This document shows, piece by piece, positions 14,781-22,448 of a DNA stretch of 22,742 nucleotides. Position 1 is the first letter of the stretch. Each line of letters starts with the position of its first letter. The notes beneath the pieces were generated by a model. It was not told the origin of the DNA, ran no database searches, and saw nothing but the letters and a program-made list of their open reading frames with translations. This DNA comes from DASQHY01 sp035602605. Lineage in GTDB: Bacteria; Acidobacteriota; Terriglobia; Acidiferrales; UBA7541. Position numbers and translations under genes: made by a program. The stretch is taken from NCBI GenBank assembly GCA_035602605.1, contig DATNLZ010000119.1:1-22742 (forward strand), written 5' to 3'.

Positions 14781-15158
14781 TCATGATCGCGGCCCGGAGG
14801 TTCTCAATACCTTCATCCTTTTCCACAAGAACCCTGCTATAAGAACGCCCTCGATGGCTCCGAGTGGGATGAGCAGAAGCTTAGGAATTCCAAATCGCCG
14901 AGATGGCAACGCCTGGAGCACCACGAGCCAAACGATCGTATGTCCAGTGAAAATAAGAGCGAGACTTCCCCAAAACGATTTCCGTCCCCACGCTGGCCGT
15001 AGTGCTGTGACTATTGCTGCAAACAGAACGACTGTGTAGACGACACCATCCTCCCACACTTGCTTTAAACCGATCAGCTCAGAGGCAGCAACCGCACAAG
15101 TTGACAGCCCCCCAAAAATGACCCATTCTAGAATTGCGATTTGTTTTTGCCCGATCAT
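14781..15158 (-). CDS. Small multi-pass membrane protein, unknown function
   Basis: 125 residues from the ATG at 15158, preceded by AAGG six bases upstream; a GTG at 15182 would add eight residues. Four hydrophobic spans can be seen: ILEWVIFGGLSTCAVAASEL, VVYTVVLFAAIVTALRP, a FWGSLALIFTGHTIVWLVVL stretch and LLLIPLGAIEGVLIAGFL, separated by short charged loops (RPAWGRKS; QALPSRRFGIPK) and ended by a basic tail (KRMKVLRTSGPRS). This is the layout of a small inner-membrane protein. I recognise no family. A tiny frame ends 8 nt before it (15167), and the two may be one transcription unit. Confidence 0.7.
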   Translation of the reverse strand: MIGQKQIAILEWVIFGGLSTCAVAASELIGLKQVWEDGVVYTVVLFAAIVTALRPAWGRKSFWGSLALIFTGHTIVWLVVLQALPSRRFGIPKLLLIPLGAIEGVLIAGFLWKRMKVLRTSGPRS

Positions 15159-15166
15159 CCGGAACC

Positions 15167-15280
15167 TTAGTAATTCATGCACGCTTTGTATTCTTCTTGG
15201 GCCGCCCTCAAAGCCTCGTAGCCGCTAAATACCAACAAGGCAGTCGCAAGTCGTCCGACTATCTTGGAAGTAATAGACAT
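15167..15280 (-). CDS. Very small single-span protein, unknown
   Basis: 37 residues from the ATG at 15280 (AGG seven bases upstream): MSITSKIVGRLATALLVFSG, then YEALRAAQEEYKACMNY. The N-terminal half is a short hydrophobic, signal-like segment. The stop comes 8 nt before the next gene's ATG. The frame stays open upstream to an ATG at 15421, but the added residues look non-coding. Short length keeps confidence low. Confidence 0.4.
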   Translation of the reverse strand: MSITSKIVGRLATALLVFSGYEALRAAQEEYKACMNY

Positions 15281-15363
15281 TGGGATACCTATTCTGGTCC
15301 TAACACGGGTTGCCGTTGCCGTCATATTGATTGTGGATTCTGCCGTTAAGGGCTGTGCACCCG

Positions 15364-15933
15364 CTATTTGCGGACTTTTCGTCGTTCGGTAAGGGGACTT
15401 GCGCCACCACCCTCTACCCATAACATGCCTTCATCGAAGGCCGGTCGAAGATCCGGGTTATCTCTCCAGTCACTGAAGAATTGTCGGATGGCTTTCCGTT
15501 CAAACAAGTGTTCTATGACACCGTGCTCAATACATTCCTTTAGTTCAGGTGAGCCATCGATGTAAAGCTGTGCAAGGCGAGACTTGATCGCTTCGAAATA
15601 CTTTTTGTCGCGCTTTTCATCCCACATCGACACGAACCAGCCAACTAGGTCCGAACCTGCAGAGTAGCTGCTGTTCGCCCACTTACTTTCGGGATCTGTT
15701 TTTAAACAGAACTCGTAGTATCGCAGCATGAAATCGAAGACTGGATCAAACGACAATGGCGAACTAACCCTGTTGACATGCTGCGGCTTAGAAAGGAAAA
15801 CGTACGTTGCCCCCATAGTGTCGGTGTCTTCACTCGCCATCCAGCCGCGCACCTGATTTTCCGGAACGCTTTTTCTCTCTTCGGGAGGCGTTTTAAGTTC
15901 CTTGATAATCTCCAGCAGCATCTGAGCGCTCAT
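15364..15933 (-). CDS. Cytosolic hypothetical protein, immunity-protein-like
   Basis: 189 residues from the ATG at 15933; the frame can also begin with TTG at 15942. It is soluble and mostly helical. The part from about 60 to 165 has a run such as FDFMLRYYEFCLKTDPESKW, then SDLVGWFVSMWDEKRDKKYF and LYIDGSPELKECIEHGVIEH with LFERKAIRQFFSDW, which brings to mind small uncharacterised proteins of the DUF7674 type and immunity-like families, by memory only. No catalytic motif is visible. It lies alone between the exported STN-like gene and the small membrane genes, all on the minus strand. No toxin partner is evident in the window. Confidence 0.68.
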   Translation of the reverse strand: MSAQMLLEIIKELKTPPEERKSVPENQVRGWMASEDTDTMGATYVFLSKPQHVNRVSSPLSFDPVFDFMLRYYEFCLKTDPESKWANSSYSAGSDLVGWFVSMWDEKRDKKYFEAIKSRLAQLYIDGSPELKECIEHGVIEHLFERKAIRQFFSDWRDNPDLRPAFDEGMLWVEGGGASPLTERRKVRK

Positions 15934-16004
15934 TTCTCCCAACCGTTCACTAGATGAACTGTTTCATCAATACGCCAACATTCGCACAATTATCGGCACA
16001 GGAC

Positions 16005-16682
16005 TTAGGGGCTGGTTTGTGGGAGCAAGCTGGCGTGAAAGCGGATCATGCGGAAATTCTTGGCACCGGAGAATGTCCAGCCGTGGCCAGTGCCGAGATG
16101 TTCAGCAATCTCGTCAAACGCCTGTCTTACTGTGACGTCGGTCAACGTAATACTCAGTGACTTCGAATAGAAGCCGGATCCCCCTGTCTGCATGAATGCA
16201 ATTTGTTCATGAGGAGGCGGAAGCAAACCGACGGTCTGAAATATTGCCTGTGCAGGATCGGAGACATTCTTGATTTCCAGGCGAGATAAATGTCTATTCA
16301 GAAGATACGTCTCTCCCGCATGGAGGGAGCTTTGGGGGAACACGTTAACGGTGTTTTTGTAGCTTGACCATGTGAATCGACCATCCAACGCACAAACTTG
16401 ATCAAGAACCTCCTTCACCGAGCCTCCCTTGATTAAGGAATCGAACCTTGGATATTGAATGTTCGGAGCGGAGCCGCTTTCCTTAAGAATGAACTCAATG
16501 GATATGGAGACTTCGGCCAGCTGATTAACCCTGGCGACAGCATCCAGAAAAGTCTCGTTATGAAGCTGGAAAGAGTCTATTTGCCTATCGAGCGGATCCT
16601 CCTTATGATCGACTTGAGGACCGTACAACGCGGATGGCAAGACGAGAAAGAGAAGCCCGAGAATGACGGAAACTGGGGGCAT
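16005..16682 (-). CDS. Exported protein with STN-like region
   Basis: 225 residues. The start MPPVSVILGLLFLVLPSALYGPQ is a signal peptide with a likely cleavage near residue 20. The mature part has an amphipathic segment ETFLDAVARVNQLAEVSISI, then LIKGGSVKEVLDQVCALDGR and FTWSSYKNTVNVFP, the alternating strand-helix layout of STN (secretin/TonB short N-terminal) domains. A second, similar unit follows (VTVRQAFDEIAEHLG, GWTFSGAKNFRMIRFH), so two STN-like repeats are possible. In full-length families such domains sit in front of a secretin or TonB receptor barrel; here none follows. It may be a stand-alone periplasmic protein, a common type in Acidobacteria genomes as I recall. No ribosome site is clear at the ATG. 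Confidence 0.68.
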   Translation of the reverse strand: MPPVSVILGLLFLVLPSALYGPQVDHKEDPLDRQIDSFQLHNETFLDAVARVNQLAEVSISIEFILKESGSAPNIQYPRFDSLIKGGSVKEVLDQVCALDGRFTWSSYKNTVNVFPQSSLHAGETYLLNRHLSRLEIKNVSDPAQAIFQTVGLLPPPHEQIAFMQTGGSGFYSKSLSITLTDVTVRQAFDEIAEHLGTGHGWTFSGAKNFRMIRFHASLLPQTSP

Positions 16683-16959
16683 CTGAGGTGCTTGAATTGT
16701 ACTACCGTTGAGTGCTTAAGGGATGCCGCTGCCAAGTTTATAGTGAGAAATAATCAGCTTGCCTTGGTCTTCTCTGCTAACTAATTGTCAGCAATAGGTA
16801 GGCCCCGAGTTCTCGCGTAAGTCGGTTTAGTGCCTCCCCGCACAGGAATTTCGTGAAATCTTGGGGTCCAAGGTTTTGCAAATGCTTGCATACCGCGGAT
16901 ACCGAGAAAATACAGGTGCTCGTTGGGGTCACCTACTGCATGCTTGGTGATCGTCGACC

Positions 16960-17109
16960 ATGCAACGAACGTACTCTCTACTGGGGCTCCTACTCTTGAC
17001 TCTCACTTGGTTGCTTGGGGATTCTCTTTCCATCCTTATCAACCAGGGTTGCTGTGAATACCGGACCGATGCCACACATTTAGGTGGGGAAATCTTTGCG
17101 AACGGTTAG
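16960..17109 (+). CDS. Short exported peptide, possible gene remnant
   Basis: 49 residues from an ATG with GGTGA nine bases upstream. The N-terminus is a convincing signal-peptide-like run (MQRTYSLLGLLLLTLTWLLG) followed by DSLSILINQGCCEYRTDATH and a short tail. It ends abruptly, overlapping by about 30 nt, tail to tail, the broken minus-strand gene 17080-17519. It may be the 5' stump of a longer exported protein gene. Confidence 0.35.
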   Translation: MQRTYSLLGLLLLTLTWLLGDSLSILINQGCCEYRTDATHLGGEIFANG

Positions 17110-17519
17110 AAGGTTGTTCGCGATCTTGGTCCTGCACTTTGCGTACGCAGCAACGATCTCAGAGCAGGTTAGGCCTTCCTTGGCCGCCAGTGCTTTAAGC
17201 AATTGCACAATCTGATCGTCGGTGAACTGCCCCGCCCCAACCTTGATCTCGAAGATGAGTTTGAGGCTGTCATGCCCTCGAATGATCCAGTAGCATGCCC
17301 ATAGTATCGCGACTTGCCTGAGAATAGCCTTTCTGCAAGCCAAATTAAAAATCCCAATGCACCCATCGAGACCAAATAGGGAACATGTTCTCGAAAGTAA
17401 ACTCCCTCTCGATTGGGATCATACCGCGTGAAAAAGTGGATTTTGGCAGCGATGTACACTACCAAATCGAGGCCGAAAAGTACTGCCAAAACAACTTGAA
17501 CCCGCCTCTTTGCAGTCAT
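17080..17519 (-). pseudogene. Two-span membrane protein gene broken by one frameshift
   Basis: The 5' part from the ATG at 17519 (GGAG eleven bases upstream) reads MTAKRRVQVVLAVLFGLDLV, a hydrophilic loop with FFTRYDPNREGVYFREHVPY, and a second span LVSMGALGFLIWLAERLF. Around 17265-17300 the sense frame switches; the other frame continues DSLKLIFEIKVGAGQFTDDQ, then IVQLLKALAAKEGLTCSEIV and ends at 17080. Both halves are protein-like on their own and together give about 146 residues with N-terminal membrane anchor and a helical C-terminal domain. The total length is one base short of a multiple of three, consistent with a single deletion. It may also be a sequencing error. Confidence 0.55.
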
Positions 17520-17702
17520 GATCAGGTACGCTCCAAACGCGCTGATGTTCGAAAAATCGCAGGCATCCCTTGGAAACTTTGCGCACCTTTTACTTTTTCG
17601 AGATCTACTGCTTGTTAGGCCAAACAAAAATGAGAAACGGAGCAACCCCGATATAGGCGAAGCCGGAGGTGCAGCCGAGTCCAAAACACCACAAGACTCC
17701 GG

Positions 17703-18007
17703 TCAATGCTTCGGATGCGGTGTTCGGAGAGATTGGAAATCTCGATTTCCGCTTGTGCTCCGTTCCGAGATGCGCCTCGCTAGGGCCGCGATCAAGCTGA
17801 ATGCCTGTCTCGCGTATGCGGTCGCGTCCTCGGCCGAGAGATGATTGCCTCGCGATTCTGGGAATCGATCATCGGCTTAAGGGTGTCGCCATAGTCCCGG
17901 AGGGTGAGATCGAGTCGCCTCCACAAATCCATAACAAGAATATGGGGAGAGTTCGCCGCAATTACGGCCACATAGTCGTCGAAGTTTTTGGCGACAGGTA
18001 TTTCCAT
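17703..18007 (-). pseudogene. Small hypothetical gene broken by one frameshift
   Basis: From the ATG at 18007, with AGGTGG six bases upstream, the frame reads MEIPVAKNFDDYVAVIAANS, then SPHILVMDLWRRLDLTLRDYG and DTLKPMID. Near 17865-17890 the natural continuation moves to another frame: ESRGNHLSAEDATAYARQAF, SLIAALARRISERS, ending at 17703. Together this makes about 100 residues of a helical soluble protein. The unshifted frame instead turns arginine- and threonine-rich and stops at 17792. Family unknown. It is the second short gene in this stretch with a single indel, so this part of the island seems to be decaying. Confidence 0.5.
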
Positions 18008-18010
18008 CAC

Positions 18011-18526
18011 TCGCCACCTAAGGACCAGGTTCAGCAGAACCCGGCTAGGAGAACATCATACCTCGAAATGCCACCGTGCCGCGTCTACCGCAACGAGTGG
18101 TTAAACACTCGCGCCGCGTTGATCGAAAGGTACGAGGGACAAACGTGTGCCGCGTCCACATGGCCTGCAACATAATCGCCCAGTACCAGAAGTACCAGTC
18201 GATCCAGTGACCTTGCCAAAAGGATAAAAATTCAGAGGTCGGTTTGACGTTCTGGTGAAATTCAGACTCTTTATATAGTAGAGGTTCGTGATTATGACGA
18301 CGCCGGCCAAGGTGTCCGTTTGAAATTTGCACTTCGCGGAACCGCAAGGGCGGCCGGCCTCCCAAGTCCAAGAAATCCCGGTAGATAATTGAATGGTGAA
18401 GACCGTCTGATCCGCAGCAGCGGCACCTTCCCGAGATTTTTTTTGAGTTTTTCCCTTCTGGAGGCCTCTTAGTTTATAGAGGGGGAGTTCTCGCCGAATT
18501 TTCCCCTGAGAGGTTGGGGGGACTGG
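18011..18526. other. Stretch of about 515 nt without a supported gene
   Basis: Frames on both strands are short and unconvincing. The last 100 nt before the sigma-factor gene contain T-rich and G-rich runs (a run of eight T near 18437, and GGGGG near 18481) and probably its promoter and leader, but no clear -35/-10 pair can be named. Confidence 0.4.
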
Positions 18527-19231
18527 ATGAACTCGACACAAGACGCACCCCCGCATCAGGAGTACCTTTTGAACGCCGTTGCCCCCTCCGGCAGGCTCAT
18601 CGAGCCATGTGTGTTTACCGTTGCTCAGGAGCTCGCCGGGCAGGCGGTTTCCTATGCAGAGAAATTCCTAGGTGATTCGTGTATTGCCATGAACCTTTTG
18701 GAAGAGGCCGCTGCGACCGTTTCAGAAGTGATTCAGACCAAGGAGGACGCACAGATTGCTCCTATTCGCGACGTCCCCCGCTATCTCTTTCGGGTCTTCT
18801 TACGGAAGTTGGCCGAAGCAAGGCGAAACGAGATCCAATACGAGGAAGCTAGCCAGTGGCATTCCCATCTCTGCAATGACAGCTACTTTGAAGGGCTGGA
18901 TAGTCAGATCCTTCTGGACCAGATTTTGGGCCATTTAGACAGCGTTACGCGGGAGATGATCCTGCGCCGAATCGAGGGTCATTCCTGGGATGAAATCGCT
19001 GCAGAATTTCACCTGTCAAACCATGCCGCGCGGGTCCGGTTCAGCAAGGCCCTCCAGTGGCTGCGAACCTCAGTCAAAACGTCAAGGCATGGCAGCTTCG
19101 AATCAAGACTGCCAAGAAGGAACAAATACTACCACCCACGAGACAAAAGGCGCAAAGAGTGGCAGCATTTGAGAGACGGCTTGACCGAACGTTCACGCCA
19201 GTCTTCTACCGCGAATTCCATCAGTTCCTGA
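18527..19231 (+). CDS. ECF-like sigma-70 family factor
   Basis: 234 residues from the ATG at 18527, with a G-rich ribosome site (GGGGGG five bases away). Residues about 25-105 form a divergent sigma region 2-like helical part (FTVAQELAGQAVSYAEKFLG; ending in YLFRVFLRKLAEARRNE). Residues about 125-180 are a clear sigma region 4: QILLDQILGHLDSVTREMIL, RRIEGHSWDEIAAEFHLSNH and AARVRFSKALQWLR, i.e. the helix-turn-helix that reads -35 boxes. The tail after residue 182 is unusually Arg/Ser-rich, and a second frame over the same bases looks more protein-like (see 19057-19374). No anti-sigma gene is adjacent. It leads the plus-strand transfer-type gene set and may control it. Confidence 0.75.
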   Translation: MNSTQDAPPHQEYLLNAVAPSGRLIEPCVFTVAQELAGQAVSYAEKFLGDSCIAMNLLEEAAATVSEVIQTKEDAQIAPIRDVPRYLFRVFLRKLAEARRNEIQYEEASQWHSHLCNDSYFEGLDSQILLDQILGHLDSVTREMILRRIEGHSWDEIAAEFHLSNHAARVRFSKALQWLRTSVKTSRHGSFESRLPRRNKYYHPRDKRRKEWQHLRDGLTERSRQSSTANSISS

Positions 19232-19374
19232 GGGCACGAGGACTACCGGATCGCTTTGAGTCACTTCCACCAATTCCAAGAATTACTAAGAATTCCTCCG
19301 AATTTCTCCTACAAAGAAAAATCCGAATCTCGAAAATAGTTCGGAGACATTCCATCCCCAAAATCCCTCTATAG
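19057..19374 (+). CDS. Overlapping frame at the sigma gene 3' end (alternate C-terminus or small gene)
   Basis: This plus-strand frame opens at GTG 19057 inside the sigma gene and runs 105 codons. Its middle is convincingly protein-like (AFERRLDRTFTPVFYREFHQ, FLRARGLPDRFESLPPIP), better than the Arg/Ser-rich sigma tail over the same bases. Its stop is 5 nt before a strong terminator hairpin, as expected of a true gene end. Either the sigma gene has suffered a frameshift near 19075-19110 and this is its real C-terminus, or it is a separate overlapping gene. Confidence 0.3.
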   Translation: MAANLSQNVKAWQLRIKTAKKEQILPPTRQKAQRVAAFERRLDRTFTPVFYREFHQFLRARGLPDRFESLPPIPRITKNSSEFLLQRKIRISKIVRRHSIPKIPL

Positions 19375-19378
19375 GGTT

Positions 19379-19410
19379 AAGGGAGAATTGTCTTTCGATT
19401 CTCCCTTTTC
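19379..19410 (+). terminator. Rho-independent terminator after the sigma-factor unit
   Basis: Perfect 10-bp stem: AAGGGAGAAT (19379-19388) and ATTCTCCCTT (19398-19407) around a nine-base loop, continuing into TTTC. It ends the sigma-factor transcript and is placed 5 nt after the stop of the overlapping frame 19057-19374. The stem is nearly symmetric, so it could work in both directions. Confidence 0.75.
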
Positions 19411-19672
19411 GCTTGGCGGAGCCGGTTCCCACTTCGGTCAGCCGCCCGGAGAAGTAGCGTTCGGTTCGCAGATCCCGAGCAGAACGCGAAGACAAGAACG
19501 CTTCGAAAAGCCACGGGAGCGGGCAGGCTTGGAACTCGGACCACGACACTGGTTCTTCCTTGATTCATTTCACGACAGGACGAAGCGATTGCTGTGAGGA
19601 CATCAGGAAAAACTGCGCTTCAAACAGACCGAAAAAGCGTCACAACTTTCTGTATGAAGAGGAGACCAAATA

Positions 19673-19966
19673 ATGATCGCGAATGCATTGCTTACGGCCC
19701 TTGCGGTTCTGCTCGCGTGTTTGTTCTGTCTCATGGGTGAGCTCAAGTTTCTGGTGCCGTACAAGAGGCTCATTTTTCATCAGTATGGCACCGTGCTTCT
19801 CTCTTGGCTCGGAATCCTCTTCGTAAACCTCTTTGCCGCGACCTATTGGATTCAGCGCAAGTTTTTCCTGAAGGACACCGGCCGCAAATTGAGGCACATC
19901 GACAACCAGACCAGCGTCGGCCACATGTCGATGTCGTTGCCGAACGGGCAGTGGAACGCGCGCTGA
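19673..19966 (+). CDS. Small two-span membrane protein of the transfer module
   Basis: 97 residues; the ATG at 19673 has a strong AGGAG eight bases upstream. Two hydrophobic spans: LLTALAVLLACLFCLMGELK near the N-terminus and LLSWLGILFVNLFAATYW at about residues 41-58, then a basic, soluble C-terminus (IQRKFFLKDTGRKLRHID). I recognise no named family. It is the first gene of a compact plus-strand unit: the next gene starts one base after its stop. Such small membrane proteins are common neighbours of conjugative coupling proteins. Confidence 0.75.
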   Translation: MIANALLTALAVLLACLFCLMGELKFLVPYKRLIFHQYGTVLLSWLGILFVNLFAATYWIQRKFFLKDTGRKLRHIDNQTSVGHMSMSLPNGQWNAR

Positions 19967-19967
19967 A

Positions 19968-20900
19968 ATGTCGCGCGATTTCACACCCGATTTGAATGAG
20001 TTCCGCGAGGCGGCTCGGAGCCCTCGCGAATTGTTGCGCCCGTCCCGCAATGCGAGTCCCGGCACCGAGAGAACTAGAGAAGAGAGCCCGCGTCCAGAGT
20101 CACGAACTGCGGATGTCCGGGAGCCTCGTCCGAAAGAGGTTCCGCCGAGGGACTCGCGAGCCGTGCTGTACGACCGCTACCGGAGCTATGACTTGCGCGA
20201 GTCAGAAATCCAGACGCTCACAGACCTAGGCAAATTCCGCGTCATTAATGCGAGTGATTTGGCACGTCACGGCTATGGGGGCGACACGGGCCGGATGGAG
20301 CGTGAGACCGAGAGGCTTGTGCGCCAGGGCTTGGTGGAACAGAAACGGGTCGAAATCTCCCTCAGCAAGAGCACTCGGATGTACACGCTAACAAGAGCTG
20401 GCCGGAGGCTCATGCAGAAGTCGGGAAGGCTCCCCCAGGACCAGAAAATCTACGCCGGTTTCGTGAAGCCGCGAGAGGCCAAACACGATGCCGAATTGTA
20501 CCGGGTCTATCAGAAGGAAGAGGAACGGATCGAGAGGCATGGCGGCAGAGTGCGGCGTGTGCTCCTCGACTTCGAGCTGAAAAAGAAAGTGAACCGCGAT
20601 CTTACTCGCCTTGGCCTTCAGAAAGACGATCCAGACAAGAAGCACGACGTTGCCGAGCGCCACGGTTTGCGGGTCGTCCATGGCCGCATTCCAGTGCCCG
20701 ATTTGCAGATCGAGTACGAGATGCCAGACCAGAGCATGGCGCGAGTCAATTTGGAGCTGACAACCGGGGATTACCGGCCACGCCAACTTGCCGACAAAGC
20801 GCGCGCCGGGTTCACGCTCTACAACCACGGCGATGACGCTTCGCATGTGCGCCGAGTCTTGAGCGACCGCGAGCTGACGGCGGAGATCCTTTCCCTATGA
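19968..20900 (+). CDS. Winged-helix protein, Replic_Relax-like (replication/mobilisation)
   Basis: 310 residues. The N-terminal 65 are Arg/Pro/Glu-rich and probably disordered. Residues about 65-145 form a winged helix-turn-helix: YDLRESEIQTLTDLGKFRVI, NASDLARHGYGGDTGRMERE, TERLVRQGLVEQ and STRMYTLTRAGRRLMQKSG, the layout of the replication-relaxation (Replic_Relax) family found on plasmids and integrative elements. The C-terminal 150 residues contain AKHDAELYRVYQKEEERIER, RVRRVLLDFELKKKVNRDL and a VVHGRIPVPDLQIEYEM strand region with NLELTTGDY, like the nuclease-fold-resembling half of that family. The ATG is one base after the upstream stop, so translation is probably coupled; its own stop overlaps the next ATG (ATGA). 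Role in element replication or relaxosome is inference. Confidence 0.72.
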   Translation: MSRDFTPDLNEFREAARSPRELLRPSRNASPGTERTREESPRPESRTADVREPRPKEVPPRDSRAVLYDRYRSYDLRESEIQTLTDLGKFRVINASDLARHGYGGDTGRMERETERLVRQGLVEQKRVEISLSKSTRMYTLTRAGRRLMQKSGRLPQDQKIYAGFVKPREAKHDAELYRVYQKEEERIERHGGRVRRVLLDFELKKKVNRDLTRLGLQKDDPDKKHDVAERHGLRVVHGRIPVPDLQIEYEMPDQSMARVNLELTTGDYRPRQLADKARAGFTLYNHGDDASHVRRVLSDRELTAEILSL

Positions 20901-21907
20901 ACATTCCTCAGCGCCAGATCGAAGCCCTCACGGCGTTTGCCTACACCGTATCCGAGGCACGTTTCCTTTATATCGTGGCCATGCATTCCGGGTACTTCAC
21001 GGCCCGCCAGTTTCTGGCCTTTATCGATGCCAAGCGGGGCTATCGGACTCATTCGCTGGCCCAGAAGCTCATCACCCAGGGGCACGCCACGATGCGCGAA
21101 TACAGGCGCAACGGGTGCATCTATCATTTGCACTCCCGCAAGCTCTATGCCCAGCTTGGCCACGAACACCTCCGAAACCGCCGCCGGCATCGGCTGGAAG
21201 CCATCCAGACCCGGCTTCTCGGTCTCGATTTCATCCTTGCCAACCAGGGGTATCAGTACCTCGAAAGCGAAGCGGAAAAGGTCGCCTATTTCTGCGACCA
21301 ATTGCACATCGAAAAGGCCTGCCTTCCGGTGAAGCTGTACACGGGTGGACCCGAGAGCAAGCCCACGCTGCGCTATTTCGTGGACAAGTTTCCGTTGTTC
21401 CTGAGTGCCCCTCGTCCCGGATTCTCCCCTGTGGTCACCTTTTCCTATGTCGATCCGGGGCTCGAAGCGGTCGCCGGATTTGTTACTCATCTTGGGCACT
21501 ATCAGACTCTCTTCCGTGAACTGGCTGACTTCCGATTCCTCTACGTTGCGAGCACTCCAGCACACTTCGAAAAGGTTACGGAACTCTTCAATTCTACAAT
21601 CAAGATTCCACTCGAATCGGACATCGCGGGGGACCTCATCCGGTATTTCCGAGCGCGCAGCATTTGGAACAGTCCCGAGTTCAGGACCTTGAGCAAGACC
21701 GACCTCCTTTTCTTCAACGAAGCGAAGCGCAGATTTGCCGGCGATCGCTTCGAAACCCTCTTCAGAAACTGGAAGGCCGGACGCATTGCAGAGGCGGAAC
21801 TCCGAGGCCAGTTTCCGTCGAAGGTGCCGAACCGGAAGGTGTACTTCGAGACCTACTTGGTTCCGAAGCAATCGGATTTTCGGGCCAAGGACGACGAATC
21901 AGGGTGA
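20897..21907 (+). CDS. Mobile-element hypothetical protein, partner of the winged-helix gene
   Basis: 336 residues, soluble. The start ATG overlaps the upstream TGA. The N-terminal 100 residues look like another DNA-binding helical region (SGYFTARQFLAFIDAKRGYR, SLAQKLITQGHATMREYRRN, GCIYHLHSRKLYAQLG), like the helix-turn-helix of Replic_Relax proteins. Later parts have a mixed alpha/beta pattern (FVDKFPLFLS, VVTFSYVDPG, FRFLYVASTPAHFEKVTELF) similar in style to the preceding protein, so the two may be distant paralogues working on the same DNA. The stop lies in one arm of a 9-bp inverted repeat. I cannot name a family; a mobilisation or replication function is inferred from position. Confidence 0.72.
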   Translation: MNIPQRQIEALTAFAYTVSEARFLYIVAMHSGYFTARQFLAFIDAKRGYRTHSLAQKLITQGHATMREYRRNGCIYHLHSRKLYAQLGHEHLRNRRRHRLEAIQTRLLGLDFILANQGYQYLESEAEKVAYFCDQLHIEKACLPVKLYTGGPESKPTLRYFVDKFPLFLSAPRPGFSPVVTFSYVDPGLEAVAGFVTHLGHYQTLFRELADFRFLYVASTPAHFEKVTELFNSTIKIPLESDIAGDLIRYFRARSIWNSPEFRTLSKTDLLFFNEAKRRFAGDRFETLFRNWKAGRIAEAELRGQFPSKVPNRKVYFETYLVPKQSDFRAKDDESG

Positions 21908-21961
21908 ACGGGGTGCAAAGGAAGGCGTTCAGCGGGCCGTTCTGTTTGGGCGTCACCCTGA
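21899..21961. repeat. Inverted repeat with 9-bp arms over the 336-residue gene's stop
   Basis: TCAGGGTGA at 21899-21907 and TCACCCTGA at 21953-21961 are perfect inverted repeats, 45 nt apart. The left arm includes the stop codon. The loop is long for a terminator and no T run follows. Regulatory meaning unknown. Confidence 0.4.
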
Positions 21962-22015
21962 AAGCGGGCGAAGCCAAGGGAAGCCAGAGAGATACGAAAG
22001 AGACGGCAAATAAAT

Positions 22016-22145
22016 GCGACGGGGCCAAAACACGGAGATGGGCGGGAGCGACCCCACTTTTCGGCCCTTCGGTCCCAAAAGTCCCCGTGAGGTCGCTCCC
22101 GCCCATCGGCGCAACATACAGCGCCGCGTGTTTTGGCCCCGTCGC
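22016..22145. repeat. Large nested palindrome, about 130 nt
   Basis: Outer arms 22016-22034 and 22127-22145 pair perfectly over 19 bp. Inner arms 22037-22053 and 22091-22107 pair over 17 bp. An innermost hairpin pairs 22056-22061 with 22077-22082 (ACTTTT/AAAAGT) and two more bases. It lies in the 286-nt gap between the 336-residue gene and the GTG of the 84-residue gene, within an otherwise tightly packed transfer unit. Candidates are a REP/BIME- or MITE-like dispersed element, an oriT-type nicking region, or a structured mRNA element. No direct target duplication is visible at its edges. Confidence 0.85.
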
Positions 22146-22193
22146 CACAGGGAGAGGAAAGAGAACGGAACTAGAAGAAGAAGGAGAAAGCAA

Positions 22194-22448
22194 GTGACAA
22201 GCGATTCGGAACAGCGAGTCATCTTGAAGCGGATGGTCCGTCTCGAACAGCGCGCCAGCGAACTGCTCGAAGACTATGCCCGGTTCATCGGAATCAGTGC
22301 GGAAGATGCGCTGAATATCGTGCTGAGAAAGATGATGGCCAACGACACTGATTTCCAGAACTGGATACGCCGGCAGAGAGACCAACAGCAGGACAGTCAA
22401 CTTCGACTTGTACCGTCTGCAAGTGTGGAGGAAATGGAGGTGGCATGA
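22194..22448 (+). CDS. Small helical protein upstream of coupling-protein gene
   Basis: 84 residues from GTG at 22194, with AGGAG seven bases upstream; the open frame extends further 5' only through the palindrome, which would not be coding. Sequence runs RVILKRMVRLEQRASELLED, YARFIGISAEDALNIVLRKM, then TDFQNWIRRQRDQQQDSQLR. The middle resembles ribbon-helix-helix or relaxosome accessory proteins in length and charge, but I cannot confirm the family. Its TGA overlaps the next ATG (ATGA), so the two are translationally coupled. A DNA-binding accessory role in transfer or in control of the operon is plausible. Confidence 0.7.
   Translation: MTSDSEQRVILKRMVRLEQRASELLEDYARFIGISAEDALNIVLRKMMANDTDFQNWIRRQRDQQQDSQLRLVPSASVEEMEVA

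Noticed and set aside
18243..18280. TTGACG with a downstream TATA-rich block as a promoter
   Set aside because: The spacing between the hexamers is over 20 nt, outside the usual 16-18, and no gene start follows closely.
20819..21871. 350-codon minus-strand frame opposite the 336-residue gene
   Set aside because: Long only because of codon symmetry in GC-rich DNA; the plus-strand gene has ATGA coupling on its upstream side and better composition.
21762..22400. Frames running through the nested palindrome on both strands
   Set aside because: They translate the inverted-repeat sequence; the supported start for the real gene is the GTG at 22194 with a strong ribosome site.
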